Notes: generated from the sequence alone by a model not told the origin. Shown: positions 34,967 through 46,852, numbered from the stretch's first letter. The stretch is DNA of 64,000 nt from Labia minor (GCA_963082975.1 OY720344.1:7985580-8049579), one strand, 5' to 3'. Translations and numbers: made by a program.

Positions 34967-35276
34967 CTAAAATTTTGTTGGCGCCACAGGGTGAGAGGAA
35001 GCGAAGCTGTCTCATATTCTCGTGGTCTCGGGTTCAAGTCCCGGGCCTGGCAAAGAAATTTCTCTAGCTGGAGTCTACCCACCCTCCGGGATCAACATTG
35101 GGAAGCTACTTGATAAAAAGTAGCGCCTCCGATCAAGAAAATCAAGGTAAAGATTGATAGAACACGTTCTACTGATCATAAAACACCTCATCATTAATAT
35201 AACCATTTGGATAGATATTGTGCTTATGTAGGATGTACAAAAATCAGGGGTTTTATTTTTTTTATTTTTTTTTATG
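34850..35276 (+). mobile_element. Composite 5S rRNA + tRNA SINE
   Basis: The first 117 bp are 5S rRNA-derived and are followed after about 10 bp by the tRNA-like head (GCGCCACAGGGTGAGAGG; B-box GGGTTCAAGTCCCGGGCCTG near 35030-35049). Next is the same body as the SINE at 9809 (GCGCCTCCGATCAAGAAAAT; TTCTACTGATCATA; GGATGTACAAAAATCAGGGG) and a T-rich tail. A dimeric 5S-tRNA head is known in vertebrate SINEs (AmnSINE1); its presence here in an arthropod-like genome is notable. It is inserted in the mariner relic, so it is younger than that copy. Confidence 0.85.
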
Positions 35277-35370
35277 TTAAAATGGGGTGTAAAAAAAGTT
35301 TCAGCAAGTTGAGTGCCGCGTTTGCTTACAGAAGAGAATAAACGAGATCACGTGGTTGATTCAGTAACTA

Positions 35371-36809
35371 TCGAAATATCGAATTCATTTATAAATAAAT
35401 ATCAAGAAGTTTATATTATTTTTTATAGAAATGTTCTTTTGAAAAATATTTATTGAATTAAATTTTATTTGGAATAGAAAAAATTTAATTTATTTTTAAT
35501 TAATTTTTTAAATTCTCAAAAAAAAAAATACAAATAGTAGATTCATTATCGATTGACAAACTTAAATAAATATATATCTATATTATACAATTATTAATAA
35601 ACATTAAAAAAAATGTAAAAAGAAAAATATAATAACCAAGTTTAATGTTATTCTCTTAATTACAAATTCAATTTCTAGCCACTCTCAATCACTTCTTATA
35701 TTGATTTTGTTATAAATATGCAAATTAAATGGATTAACTTTTATTTATACTTAAATTGTGTATAAATTATTATTATTATTATTACTTTTTTTTTTTTGTT
35801 AGTCATAAGTTGTTGTTTAGTAAATAGAGTGGTGAGTGTAAAGTGTGTGTGAATATAAATAAAAAGAAACGATAAAAAGTGATTTGTTGAAATGAATAAT
35901 AATAATCATTTGTTATTTCAGTAATAAAAATAAATATTAATTAACGATTCCATGTAATTTTAATGAAGGAACAGGTGAATGACATGGCAAAATGTTTGTA
36001 TCAGGAAAAATTTCTATTTTTAGCATAAACCAACTCAGAATGAAAGAAAATTCAGTTTCAAACAACTTTTTTTCATCCTTTGTATAATTTGTAGTTTACA
36101 TTTCATATGAATTTTAAATTAATCAATGAAATTTAAAAGAAAAAGAGAATTACTTTTAATTATGGATTAAAAAAACAAATGATAAAAAAAGTCAATGTTT
36201 AAAATTTAAGTTTATAGTTATTTTTTTTTCTTTTTTGTTTTAGGGCGGATATCTATCTAGTCAGATAAAATCTTGATAGTTTTTCTAGAAAATCTCCAGT
36301 CTTTGGAAATAAAAAAATTATCTAAGGTTACTTCCGTTAGATAAAATTAAAAAAAAATAAAAATTAAAGATATACATATAAATTAATAGAAAAAAAAAAT
36401 TATTTCAAGTTTTTAATAATGAAATAGGTAAACGATATTTTTTAAAAAAAAATAATATTCACATTCATCTTTTATTTTTATAATCTTTTATTATCCTACA
36501 TATGATAGATGTTATATATATTTGAAATGAACAACTTATAATATTAAAAATCTACTAAATTATTATTTAGTACATCATTTAAAAGAAAATTAACATTAAT
36601 TGTAGTTTATTTTATTTTTAAAATCAAAATCAAAATATAGTTATATTATTCGATTATTATATATCGATAAACAAAAAAATAAATAATACTTAATAATCAA
36701 ATTATATTTATATAATATTTAATAGTATGATTTATTTATTTTTTATGGAATTATTATCAAATTTTAAATTCTAAAGTATATGTATGATATAAGAACTGTG
36801 GTATTATAA
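35371..36809. other. AT-rich intergenic DNA
   Basis: No gene or repeat family is recognised. (TTA)n lies at about 35770-35785. A weak island at 35980-36060 shows no frame. Confidence 0.45.
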
Positions 36810-37515
36810 GTTAGCCTCCACTTTTTGTTTTTTTACAAATTTTTCAATTGTGCTAGGTATGTGCCGGATTATACTCGAATATTAAGAAAAAAAAATATAA
36901 AAAAATAAGGAAGATAATCGCAAAAAACAATTTCTAAGCTAGCCCCCCACTTGGCGATTTTCGAATTTTTTCAATTGTGCTAAGTTGTGCTAAGATTGTT
37001 CTAAAATAAAATTAAAAAAATATAATAATAATAACTATAGAAGATATAATAAAAAAAATAATTTTTTTATTAATAACTCAAAATATAATTACTGCATTAT
37101 TCAAAATTTATGTCTTCGTTCATTGGACAAGTAAATAATAAAAATGATTAAAAAATATATTGTGAATTTTGTAAATAAGTAATAATTAATACTGCATTCA
37201 CTTAATAACTTTGTAGATGCATTCTAAAGAAAAAGAGAAAATCTAATGAAATTCTTGTATAATCATAAATTGTTCAATTTGTTTTGTTTACTTTAATTGC
37301 ATGTAAAGAATTTATGGATAAATTCTTTTTTTATATAACCTGTATTATTAAATTTAATGTACTAACTAATGCTTCATTAATAAATTATAAAATTTATATA
37401 TATAACAAAAAAAATTTTATATTTTTTTCTTAATATTCGAACACAATCCGGTACAAATCTTGCACAATTTAGCACAATCGAGAAATTTGTAAAAAACGAA
37501 AACTAGGGGCTAACA
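36810..37515. mobile_element. MITE-like element with about 95-bp inverted ends and an extra internal end copy
   Basis: Left end GTTAGCCTCCACTTTTTGTT, AAATTTTTCAATTGTGCTA, CCGGATTATACTCGAATATT matches the inverse of 37425-37515 (AATATTCGAACACAATCCGG ... AGGGGCTAAC). A third degenerate end copy, CTAGCCCCCCACTTGGCGAT, lies inside at 36938-37000. The centre is AT-rich without an ORF. Confidence 0.65.
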
Positions 37516-38517
37516 TTCTACTACTGGCTAATTTAAGCACAAATTATTTTTGTCTAATTGTATGTATAAATTGTTATTTATTGATGTATATATTTTTTTG
37601 TTTTTTTTTCTTTTACTTAATTGAAAATATATTTAATTTACTTTTAATCTTGGATTTAAAAAAAAAATGTTTTCTTTTTGCTTACAAATATTTCTAGATA
37701 AATTATAAACCACCATCTCGACTATTTGAAGTACTATACAATTTATTGGTTGTATACATTTTAAAAAGAAAGATTATATAAATTGAAAGTAAAATAAGTA
37801 TTTTTAAGAGAAGGAAAAGAAAAATCATTGATTTATCATCACTTCAGTCGCGGTGGCTGTTGTAAGAAAAACAAGTTAATCTTCTGGATTTAGAATGAAA
37901 AAAAAAAAGAAAAATTATACTCAACTCCACCTTTTTTTATAATGAATGAATAAATTGTCTTCTTTTTTTTCCTCGTTTTTCTTTTAAATAAATACCCAAT
38001 GAGTGTATGTCTGATTAGAGTTGAAAGATGGAGAGACTATCCAATCGATCTGAATGATTGGACCACTTCCACTTTACAAACTGACACGAAACATGAGCAT
38101 ACCAAACGTGTACAGATTAGACCAAAGCCGCAACCGATCACTGTTCATTAGAAAACATGCCCCCCCCCCCACCACCACCACCACCACCACCCGTCCTCCA
38201 TCCTTCTTCTTCATCACCTCCTTTTTCTTCATCTCTTTTCAATTAAATAATTCTGAATGGGAAGAAGGTGAAATAATCAATCTTTCTCTTCATATTTTTC
38301 TTATTCATACTTAAATAATAATAAGAAGAAGAATTATTAATATTAAAAAGAAAAAAGAAAGAAGAGACTATTCTTAAGAAATAATAATTGTATAATATCA
38401 CTGTAACTAATTAATAATTATTGTTAAATAAATCATTTTCTCAAGGCTCTCAAAATAAGTATTTATTTCAAAGATGACCTCTTAATTCGACCTAAATCTC
38501 TTTTTCCATTTCTGCAG
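37516..38517. other. Intergenic DNA with an island and a C/CAC repeat
   Basis: An island at 38030-38150 (CCACTTCCACTTTACAAACT; ACAGATTAGACCAAAGCCGC) is of balanced composition. A run of 12 C and (CAC)n/(CCA)n follow at 38160-38192. The 86-codon ORF at 38054 translates these repeats (PPPTTTTTTT) and is not called a gene. Confidence 0.4.
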
Positions 38518-38574
38518 GTTTGGAAACAGGAAATAGTCTCAGAGGGGATACATCTGATGAATATGATGGATGGG
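38518..38574 (+). other. Candidate 57-bp internal exon
   Basis: CTCTTTTTCCATTTCTGCAG ends at 38517, a textbook acceptor with a pyrimidine tract. GGATGGG|GTAAAT gives a donor at 38575. The 57-bp interval is a multiple of three. With two leading bases completing a codon it reads LETGNSLRGDTSDEYDGW; a second frame (VWKQEIVSEGIHLMN...) is also open. I do not recognise the protein. No neighbouring exon is identified on this strand. Confidence 0.35.
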
Positions 38575-41077
38575 GTAAATCATATTGAATTTGTGGATTT
38601 TTTTCATGGTAACTACACACAAGCACTTCTGGTCGATGTTACAGCATTTTCATATTCATATATTCATGTTAAATATGATTTACACGGTCAGTTGAGATAA
38701 GTATATACAGCCAGTCACTTCAGGCACTTTCGACGTCCAATATTATTCTATGCATTTTAACGTGGCAATCTTTTTTTTTTAATTAATTTTTTTTTAAATC
38801 TAATCTTCTCTCATTGTTTAGTTATTTAGACTAATTTTTATTTTTTTTTTTTATTTGAAAGCATATGATATGGCAATGAAATTTATTATCTTGTTTAAAA
38901 CAAGAATGTTATTTTATTAAGAGAATAATTTAAATGTGAATTTTTTAGTATTGTACACATATATGTACTTATAAGTAACTTGGTAGATGAGAATGTTGTT
39001 TTATGGTCTAGTGATTGACTTAGTTATTTTTATAATTATAAAAGTTTGAAATTTTTCTACTTCTAGTTCTGAATAAACAACAAACAAATGGTTAAGTAAC
39101 CAAGAGTCGATTTATTTATTTTATTCATTATTTGTCTTATCATTTAAATTTATATATTTTATATATTTCCTCTCTCTCTCTCTCTATATATATATATAAC
39201 GTTTATCTCATCTCTTTTTTTTACATTTTTCTAAAAGTAATTAATTATTTTTTAAGTATTTAATAATAAGTTTCAAATCGATACTAGTTTGTGTTTAATA
39301 TTAAAATCATGTTTCATTAGGTAACTATAGTTAAAGATATTTTTTACTCAGATAAAAATATTCATTCACATCATCCTACTTTATCTTGTTTCGTTTTTCC
39401 ATTTCTTATCTAAATTTATTTTAATTTTTAATCGAGCTTAGCAATCTTAAAACGCATTAAAGTCTCTAGCGCGTTAAGGTCTTTTGAATAAAAACGGAAG
39501 AAAAATATCGTATTTCTTTGATAAAAAAAAAGAACTCTTATAGACACCTTTTTCTTAGGTTACTATCCGGTCACTTTATGAGCTCATTATCAATGCTGTA
39601 TATCTTACGTAGTAAAGGCAAAATTTATTTCATGTTCGTGGTTTGTCAGTTATAACAGAATTAATAAATTTTTGTAGAGGGAGAGAGAGAAAAAAGAGTG
39701 AGAGAGAGATGAACGCAGTAAGCGCTCACTAAAGAAGAAGGACCATTAAGAATCGATTAGTTCAGGAAGTTAACGTTTAAATAAAAACTAAATTGTAAAC
39801 TAATTCCAGTGGACAGTGGCCTCAAGACTCAAAAGAAAAAAAAAAGAAAAATTATGAAAAGCTTATTTAAAAAATTATACCTGTTGTAAAAGAAATAAAT
39901 TAAAGATTCAGGCAGAAGATAAAAATGTTTTTTTTTTTTGTTTTTTTAATATTAGTGGTGTTTTAATTATCAAAAAAAGGAAATAGGAAAAAGAGAAAGA
40001 TACAGGATATTTCCAAAAGAGATATTATTGGCAAAGAAAAGGTATAGATGAAAATAAATAAAAATTAATGAGAGAGAAACAGAGAAAATAAATTATAATG
40101 AAAAACGAAATATGTACTTAAAACCTATTAATATGTTGAAAGAGGAAAATTAAAAAAATATTAAAAATATTGATTTATTATTTGAATGATATTAGAAATA
40201 ATTAATTAAAATAAATGTAAGATTTATTCTATTTATATTAAATAAAAAAAGATACAAAAGAAAAGTTAGTTGCTAATTTCTTAATTTTACTAAAATTTCT
40301 AAATAGGAAAAGTAAATAAATGTTTTGTATCATATTGAAAAGTATCAAAAAAGACATAATTAATTTACATATTTATATGTATATATAGAATGAGAAAAAT
40401 TATCATTAACTTTACAATTTATTTTCATATATTTTAATATATCCTACCGATCTCTAATAAAAAAAAGACAAAAATAATTATTCTTATTCCTAATGGAAGT
40501 AATATACAATTTAGTTGATAATATATATTTGATTATCACCACCACTCTCTCACTAATGTCTTTAATTTAATATAATTTAATAATTTAATAATATATATAG
40601 TTATTTATTTGTACATCTGGATATATAGGCGAGAGAGAAAGAGAAAGAAAAGTTATCTGTCATCTTTTTTATATGAAAATGAAGCTATTTTCCTAATAGG
40701 TTCGCCCTGGTATTAAGAAAAAGTGTTATGAGAGAGAAAGAGAGAGGGAGTTGATGGGGTGAGAGATGTGGACGGACAATTTTTATGAGCAGGTAGAGAC
40801 AACCGAATAACCTTTAGGCGTTTTACTTAATTAGTTCTCTTTCTTTATTTCTCTCTCAATCTAGATATCTTGATTTTCTATCAATGATATTTTTACTTAT
40901 TATAAAGTCCTTCAAAAAAATTTCAATAGCTCTTGTCTTTCTACATAGTTATTTTTATATGACAATACAATTAAAACGACCTTGAAAATATTTAAGTTTT
41001 AATATAATATATAAATTATTAATAGATAATATATAGTTTTCTTTTTATTTATTTATTTTTCCTTCTTTTTTTTATTT
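38575..41077. other. Long AT-rich intergenic stretch
   Basis: No gene is supported. GA-rich simple sequence occurs at 39675-39710 and 40630-40770. Small islands at 38690-38760 and 39440-39480 are unexplained. (TA)n lies near 39184. Confidence 0.45.
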
Positions 41078-41686
41078 AAAATAAGTTGACCTGTGGCCAG
41101 GCGCAGAACCGACCGACGGTTTGAAATAAATTAATTTCTAGCTTCAGAAACAATTTCAAATAATTTTAATATATCTATTAATGCAATAAAAAAACAGAAC
41201 TGGATATAAGATAAATATTTTTTATTTTATTTTATTTATAATATATAATGAGGCGCTGGCTGTGACGTCATGAAGGGCTGAGTGACGTCATATAATTATA
41301 ATTATAATAAAAAACGAGGATAAAAAAAAACAATACAAAGTGCATGATTCTTGGAGATATGTAAAAAATCTCCTCATGTGAAATTTAGTGTGAAAATAAC
41401 CCTTCCCTTCCTATCGTCGATCGGTAATACTACCATTTCCGGTTGCCGGATATACACCAAAAGATTACAAATTCATACTAATGATGATTTAAGTAAATAT
41501 ATAAAATTTTATCAAAATCCGTAGAGCCGTTCAAGCTGTACACATCTATACGGACGGACGGACGGACGGACATCATGCTAAAAATATGTTAAGAAAATGC
41601 ATGATTCGTGGAGATATGTAAAAATCTCCACATGTGAAATTTGGTGTGAATACAATACGTCCCTTACTATCGTCGGTCGGTAAAAA
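41078..41686 (-). mobile_element. R2 repeat, long subtype
   Basis: Read on the minus strand: TACCGACCGACGATAGTAAG, the hairpin-like GGAGAT...ATATCTCC, (GTCC)n, a second internal ACCGATCGACGATAGGAAGG module, the paired CRE palindromes, CTAGAAATTAATTTATTTCA, the inner motif CCGTCGGTCGGTT and CTGGCCACAGGTCAACTTAT. The long subtype thus has the 5' module twice. No ORF. Confidence 0.9.
41263..41290. promoter_or_regulatory. Paired CRE palindromes in R2 (41 kb copy)
   Basis: TGACGTCA at 41263-41270 and 41283-41290, the consensus full CREB/ATF site, twice with starts 20 bp apart. Binding is inference. Confidence 0.6.
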
Positions 41687-41965
41687 ATAATATAAAAATT
41701 TTAAGATTTTACAAAAACAGACACATTTTCTCATCTATAAGAAAATAATCAAAGTTATACAAATTAATTTTAATATCCTAAACGTCTGAAAAATAATTAT
41801 AATTAATAATTTAAAACAAATAAAAACTAAAATTAAAATAGTTGTAATCTATATATCTTAAATATTATTATATATAATTATTTTATAGATGGTATTAATT
41901 TTAATTTAAGTTTAGAAATAATTAACCAATAAATTAATAAATCATATTTCTTGTAGATATTTATT
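41687..41965. other. AT-rich spacer
   Basis: Nothing recognisable. Confidence 0.4.
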
Positions 41966-42527
41966 ACTATCTCGCCAGAGATCACGAAAATTTTCGATGA
42001 TGAAATTTTTATGTTTTTATAAGTTTTGAAGGTGCCTGAATCATTTTCACTAAGGTTGAGAAAAATGTCTGTGTGTGTGTGTGTGTATGTATGTATGTAG
42101 ATAAGATTACGCAAAAGCGGTTTGGGCTAGAATCATGAAATTTGGTACATGGGCATTATTCAAAATTCGTAGTTTTCTATCATTAATTACGTTTTGATTT
42201 TTTTTCCTCTAAAGTGACCGTAAAAATAAAGCTATATGTTTGATAATTTTTCACACGATTAAAAATTGTATAAAACTGCTAGATATAGAATTTCAGCTTT
42301 ATTGAATCGCTGAAAATAACAGAATTAATTTTTTAACACTGCAAGTCTCACGCGCCAACACGTGACGTGGTGCCATCAACAAAGAGCCAAACATTCGCTG
42401 CTTTAATAAATATTATTTATTAATTTTAATTTATTATTTATTATTATTAAATTTAATTTAAATATAATATATTATGTTAATTAATCCAATTCAAATTGCG
42501 AGATAGTCGAGTGGAGACACTCCAGCT
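41966..42527 (+). mobile_element. R1 repeat, copy c
   Basis: Both ends are present: ACTATCTCGCCAGAG at 41966, and GCGAGATAGTCGAGTGGAGA then the hairpin ending CTCCAGCT at 42527. Relative to the other copies it lacks about 45 bp after CGTAGTTTTCTATCA. (TG)n(TATG)n lies at 42068-42096. Confidence 0.9.
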
Positions 42528-43344
42528 AATTTTCATATTAATATTAAATTTTTATAAAACATTAGTTTTGAATGAATGTTGTTGCAATTGAAATTATTGT
42601 GATGCTTTTATTAGACTAATTTATTTCACTCTCATTTACATATAAATATACGTATCTCTAGGTTTATAGAGATGTAGCTCAAAAATGAAAAAAGGTTTAA
42701 AACTGTAATTTTAAATATTCGGTGATAAATTTAAGTAACTGGGATGTTATATATCAGCAGTCGCTATTAGATTTTTCGGTATCGTGCCAAAAAAGGTTTT
42801 TGTTTAAACTAATATTTCGAAGTGTCGAATCTATTCCATAAAATATAAAATATTATCGAAATATATAAGAAATTATTTATTTATTTATATTCATATTTCT
42901 AAATTTATATAAAAAAAATAATAATTAAATAATAAAAAAAAAAAATAAAGTTTTTATAATTGATTGACAAATGATCACAATTTCTTTAATTTAATTATTT
43001 TCTAAATACACGGTACACACAAATTAAAATTTATGAAATTTGAAGTACTGAATATTTATTTATCTATCTTAGTAGATTAAACCGGCAAATTATACATTTT
43101 ATATTTTCCCAAATATGACTAGTATTTTTCGTGTCTGTCATTGTATTTGTCTGTTTGTCTGGGAAATTGTGAAGTTTTAAACTCAAAATGGATTGGGGGG
43201 CGATGAAATACACCTATTACCAGAATATTCTTATATGCTCTTATTTTAATATATGCTGTAAATTTTATCAATATTTATTAAAAAAATAAGAAAAATTAAT
43301 TTTATAAAATTTATATCAAGCTTTACTTTACGCATAGGATGGTT
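42528..43344. other. AT-rich intergenic DNA
   Basis: No gene is supported. Confidence 0.45.
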
Positions 43345-43955
43345 GGAGAATAGTGCCAGAATCGCAATCTTTTTCTAGAATTTAACATAACATTATCAAA
43401 ACAAGAAAATGTAAGTGGTCCACGGTATCAAATATAAATTTTGCTTTTTTGTCATTATCTACAACTAAAAACTACAAACTAAAATTAAATAAAGAATTTC
43501 CATACAATAAAAATAAAAAAAAAATTTTTAGGAAAGATATATTTTTACCAAAAATAAATTCAAAATTTTTTAATAATCATTTTATTTTTTTGGAATAAAG
43601 TTTAATATTTAAAATTATAACACTTTTATACAGGATAGTTAGAAGTTATACAAAAATATTCGATTAGATCAGGGTTTCTCAACCTTTTTGGACCAATCGC
43701 CCCCTTTGTAAGACCCGCTTCTTAATTCGCCCCCCCCCCCCCCCCCCTATAAATTTTTACAGATAAAAATTGCATGATAATCCCTAATATAAGGTAGGTA
43801 CACTAAGTGATACTTAGAGTCATATTGAAAAATCGAGTTTCAGAACCTGATTGCAAAATCATCTGACTTTTTTTTTTTTTTTAGAACCATATTGAAAAAA
43901 ATTGAAAAAGAGGAAATGTTTAAAAAGCGTGTTCGCAAAATCATCTTACCTTTTT

Positions 43956-44317
43956 TACCGACCGACGATAGTAAGGGAGGTATTGTTTTCACACCAAATT
44001 TCACATGAGGAGATTTTTTACATATCATCACGAATCATTCACTTTGCATTGGTTTTATACTCGAGAAAAATCATCTTTATTAGTTTTTTCTTAATTAAAA
44101 TTATATGACGTCATCCAGCCATTCATGACGTCACACCCTGGTCTTACATATATATTATAAATAAAATAAGATTAAAAATATTTATGTTCTATGCCTATCT
44201 GTTTTTTATTACATTAATAGATATATGAAAATTATTTGAAATTGTTTCTGTAGCTGGAAATTAATTTATTTCAAACCGTCGGTCGGTTCGGACCTGGCCA
44301 CAGGTCAACTTATTTTA
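43956..44317 (+). mobile_element. R2 repeat, short subtype, nested in the hAT element
   Basis: Complete: 5' TACCGACCGACGATAGTAAG, TTCACACCAAATTTCACATG, paired CRE palindromes, TCTGTAGCTGGAAATTAATT, inner motif CCGTCGGTCGGTT, hairpin GACCTGGCCACAGGTC and AACTTATTTTA. It has only one 5' module. Together with 47561-47930 it defines the short form. Confidence 0.95.
44106..44133. promoter_or_regulatory. Paired CRE palindromes in R2 (44 kb copy)
   Basis: TGACGTCA at 44106-44113 and 44126-44133, spaced 20 bp. Confidence 0.6.
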
Positions 44318-44575
44318 GAGTTGAAAATGATTTCGCCCCCCAAAAATAACTTATCGCCCCCCAAAATCGTATAGTCAAATAATCGCCCCCTTTAAGATGT
44401 CGATCGCCCCCCAGGGGGCGATATCGCCCAGGTTGAGAATCACTGGATTAGATATTCAAGCTAAAAGGGGTACAGCTGGTAGAGAAACAAATGACAATTT
44501 TGTGGCACGTTAGTTACTTCAAAAAGATTTTTTATAATTTTGTGACACGGACATTGAAAAAGGTTCGCCATCCGT

Positions 44576-45202
44576 GGTATATACAAACTAGGATATTTTA
44601 AATATAGGATATGAAATAAATTACATGGATTAAAAATGTAATTATATACAAAAATGAGATTTCAGAAAAAATAAATTAATAGAATTTATAAATAATCGAT
44701 TATAATCAAAGATTTATTTATTTATTTATGTTTTTTTTTCATATATTTTACATTTTTCATCTTTCTCATTAGTTTGTGAGAGCAAGTTTGAATATATTTA
44801 TGATGTATAATATAATAGTATTCCTTCCATAAATCGTATTAAAAAGACAGACAGCCGCCCTGTATATATATAGATATATATATACATTAAAAATATTAAA
44901 TATGTGAGAAGTGTGGAGAATTCTTCACAAAGGGGCGTTGATAGTTCGTGACCTGCAATCTCCTAAGACATCACTTTCTCTTTTTTGTTTTTATTTATTT
45001 ATTTGATTTTTTTAAACTTTCCACATATTTTCTATTAAACTATTATTATTAATTTATTATTATCGAAATGTTTAATAAATTATAGTAGGTATGTAGGTAT
45101 AAAATTAAAAAATAATTTCAAAGATGAGAAATTATTTATTAGTTAGAATTATCATGGCTGAGTACCTGGTTCACCGAGCCGCCGCTCAGTATTTTTAAAA
45201 AA
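44576..45202. other. AT-rich intergenic DNA with a hairpin at its end
   Basis: GTACCTGGTTCACCGAGCCG at 45165-45184 matches the terminal part of R3 copy b and ends where R1 copy d begins, so an R3 end may have been hit by R1. Confidence 0.5.
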
Positions 45203-45761
45203 TCTGGAATGTCTCCACTCGACTATCTCGCAAATTGAATTGGATTAAATAACATATATTATATTATATTGAAATTAAATTTAATTAATTATAAATTATA
45301 AATTAAAATTAATAAATAATATTTATTAAACCAGCGCATGTTTGATTGACTCTTTGTTGATGGCACCATGTCACTTGCTGGCGCGTGATTTGCAGTGTTA
45401 AAAAATTAATTCTGGTACTTTCAGTGATTCAATCAAGCTGAAATTCTATATATAGCAGTTTTATACAAATTTTAATCATGTGAAAAACTATCAAACATTT
45501 ATTTTTATTTTTACGGTCAGTTTAGAGGGACAAAAATGAAAACGTGGTAAATGAAAACGTGATCCTCTTCCGATTGAGCTACATTTCTCAAAAGTTGATA
45601 GAAAACTACGAATTTTGAATAATGCCCATATACCAAATTTCATGATTTTATCTCAAACCGTTTTTGCGTAATCTTGTCTACATTCACACATACATACACA
45701 CACACACAGACATTTTTCTCAACCTTAGTGAAAATGACTCAGAGAGCTCTGGCGAGATAGT
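45203..45761 (-). mobile_element. R1 repeat, copy d
   Basis: Both ends are present in inverse orientation: CTGGAATGTCTCCACTCGAC (one base of the hairpin changed) and GCTCTGGCGAGATAGT at 45761. The (CA)n tract lies at 45680-45708. Confidence 0.9.
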
Positions 45762-45770
45762 AAAAATGAT

Positions 45771-46140
45771 TCTTTATGAACTATGAATATTTAAGATTAA
45801 AATTATTATTTAAAATAAATAAATGACACTATATATGAAACACAATTTCAAATAATTTAAAAAAAATATAGTAATAAAACATAAATCCCTTAAACGTATG
45901 TATTAATGCACTGAAAGACAGGAAAGTATGGCGTGTGGATATAACATAAATATCTATTTAGTAATTTGATTACAAAATATTATTAAAATAAATACTTTTA
46001 ATTTTATTTCAAAAGCGCTGTTTTTTATTATTAATATTCCTAATTTAAATTAAGAAAAAACTAACAAAGATGATTTTATCCGAGACTGAAACCAATACAG
46101 ATTGATTTTTATATAATATAGATAAATATTAATTTATAAG
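45771..46140 (-). mobile_element. R3 repeat, copy d
   Basis: CAATTTCAAATAATTTAAAA, ATTAATGCACTGAAAGACAG, AAAAGCGCTG and AACAAAGATGATTTTATCCG follow the R3 line in the orientation of copy a. It begins 10 bp after R1 copy d. Confidence 0.65.
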
Positions 46141-46852
46141 AAGGATATTTCATTCATGAATATTAACGAAAGAAATACAAATTTATCTCTCTATTTAATT
46201 ATCTCTATGGAGCTATTAAACTCGAAAATTATATTCTAATATAAGCTAAGATTATCTTGGTTTGATATCTCTTTAAATAAATTTCATGTTAATTCTTTCT
46301 CACCTCTTTAGTCAAATATTAATATAGTAACTAAATCTATATATCTTTAAAATCTGTAAAAATGAATCGGACAGTGTTTTTTTAATATTTATTTTTAAAT
46401 TAATTTTTAATTATTAACTTGATGATAAAATATACTTGCATAGGTATACTTATATATAAACTCGCCAATTAATTTATGATCAAAATTAACTACAACAACC
46501 ATATAAGAGAAAGGAATATCCTTTATATTGGTTCATTGGTTAAAAGAAAAAAAAAGGTTAATTAATAACTCTATCAAAGTTGTCGAACATTTATCTAACA
46601 AATTAATAAACATAGAGTTTAGAACGCCGCCAAAGGCCTTTCACTTAAATTAAAAAAAAAAATTATTCTCTCTCTCTCTCTCTCTTATTTTGAAACTGCA
46701 AAATGAAAGTAAAATAAGAAAAAAAAAATTTAATATTTATTTTAAAGAGTGAGAGGGGTAGGAGTAGTGGCATACAGATTCTTTATTTGAAATATATATT
46801 GTGTATGTACATCTTTTTTAGAATATACCTATTATATATATATTACTTATAA
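46141..46852. other. AT-rich intergenic DNA
   Basis: (CT)n lies at 46665-46684. No gene is seen. Confidence 0.45.

Larger units (their letters stand above)
34386..35370 (+). pseudogene. Mariner transposase relic split by a SINE
   Basis: The leader begins near TAGGAAGGTCATTCC. The transposase frame opens upstream of 34552 (EKSEFRS) and continues VIKYFYLKGLSPKEIKAVLN, ATVYNWVNEFKR, TSTNDEHRS and YKGRFFNY, which is the N-terminal paired-like HTH region of mariner. At 34850 a SINE interrupts it. After the SINE, KKVSAS-stop-VPRLLTEENKRDH resumes the family line at about 35290-35355, with a stop (TGA) where Trp is expected. No ATG is found in place, and no catalytic DDD domain follows. The 171-codon frame 34552-35067 (starting GTG) is a chance fusion of mariner, 5S and tRNA sequence. 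Confidence 0.85.
43670..44445 (+). mobile_element. hAT element with exact 8-bp target duplication
   Basis: Starts CAGGGTTTCTCAACC and ends GGTTGAGAATCACTG, the hAT terminal inverted repeats. GATTAGAT flanks it at 43662-43669 and 44446-44453. It contains repeated CGCCCCC blocks near both ends and a C run at about 43730-43747. There is no transposase; its centre holds an R2 copy (43956-44317). The ORFs at 43840-44031 and 43902-44108 are chance frames across the two elements. Confidence 0.95.
43345..44575 (-). mobile_element. R6 repeat, copy b, interrupted by an hAT element
   Basis: Outer parts (43345-43669 and 44446-44575) match 17221-17645 in inverse orientation. Across the insertion the R6 sequence AGTTAGAAGTTAT-CAAAAATATTC runs on into ATATT-AAGCTAAAA, as in the uninterrupted copy. 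The far end reads AAAGGTTCGCCATCC. Confidence 0.75.

Noticed and set aside
34552..35067. 171-codon ORF as a transposase gene
   Set aside because: Only the first ~95 codons are mariner; the rest translates 5S rRNA and tRNA-like SINE sequence, and the start is a GTG within the family reading frame.
41520..41575. (GACG)n in R2 as a CRISPR or satellite array
   Set aside because: It is a short minisatellite-like part of R2, present in several R2 copies, with no spacer-repeat pattern.
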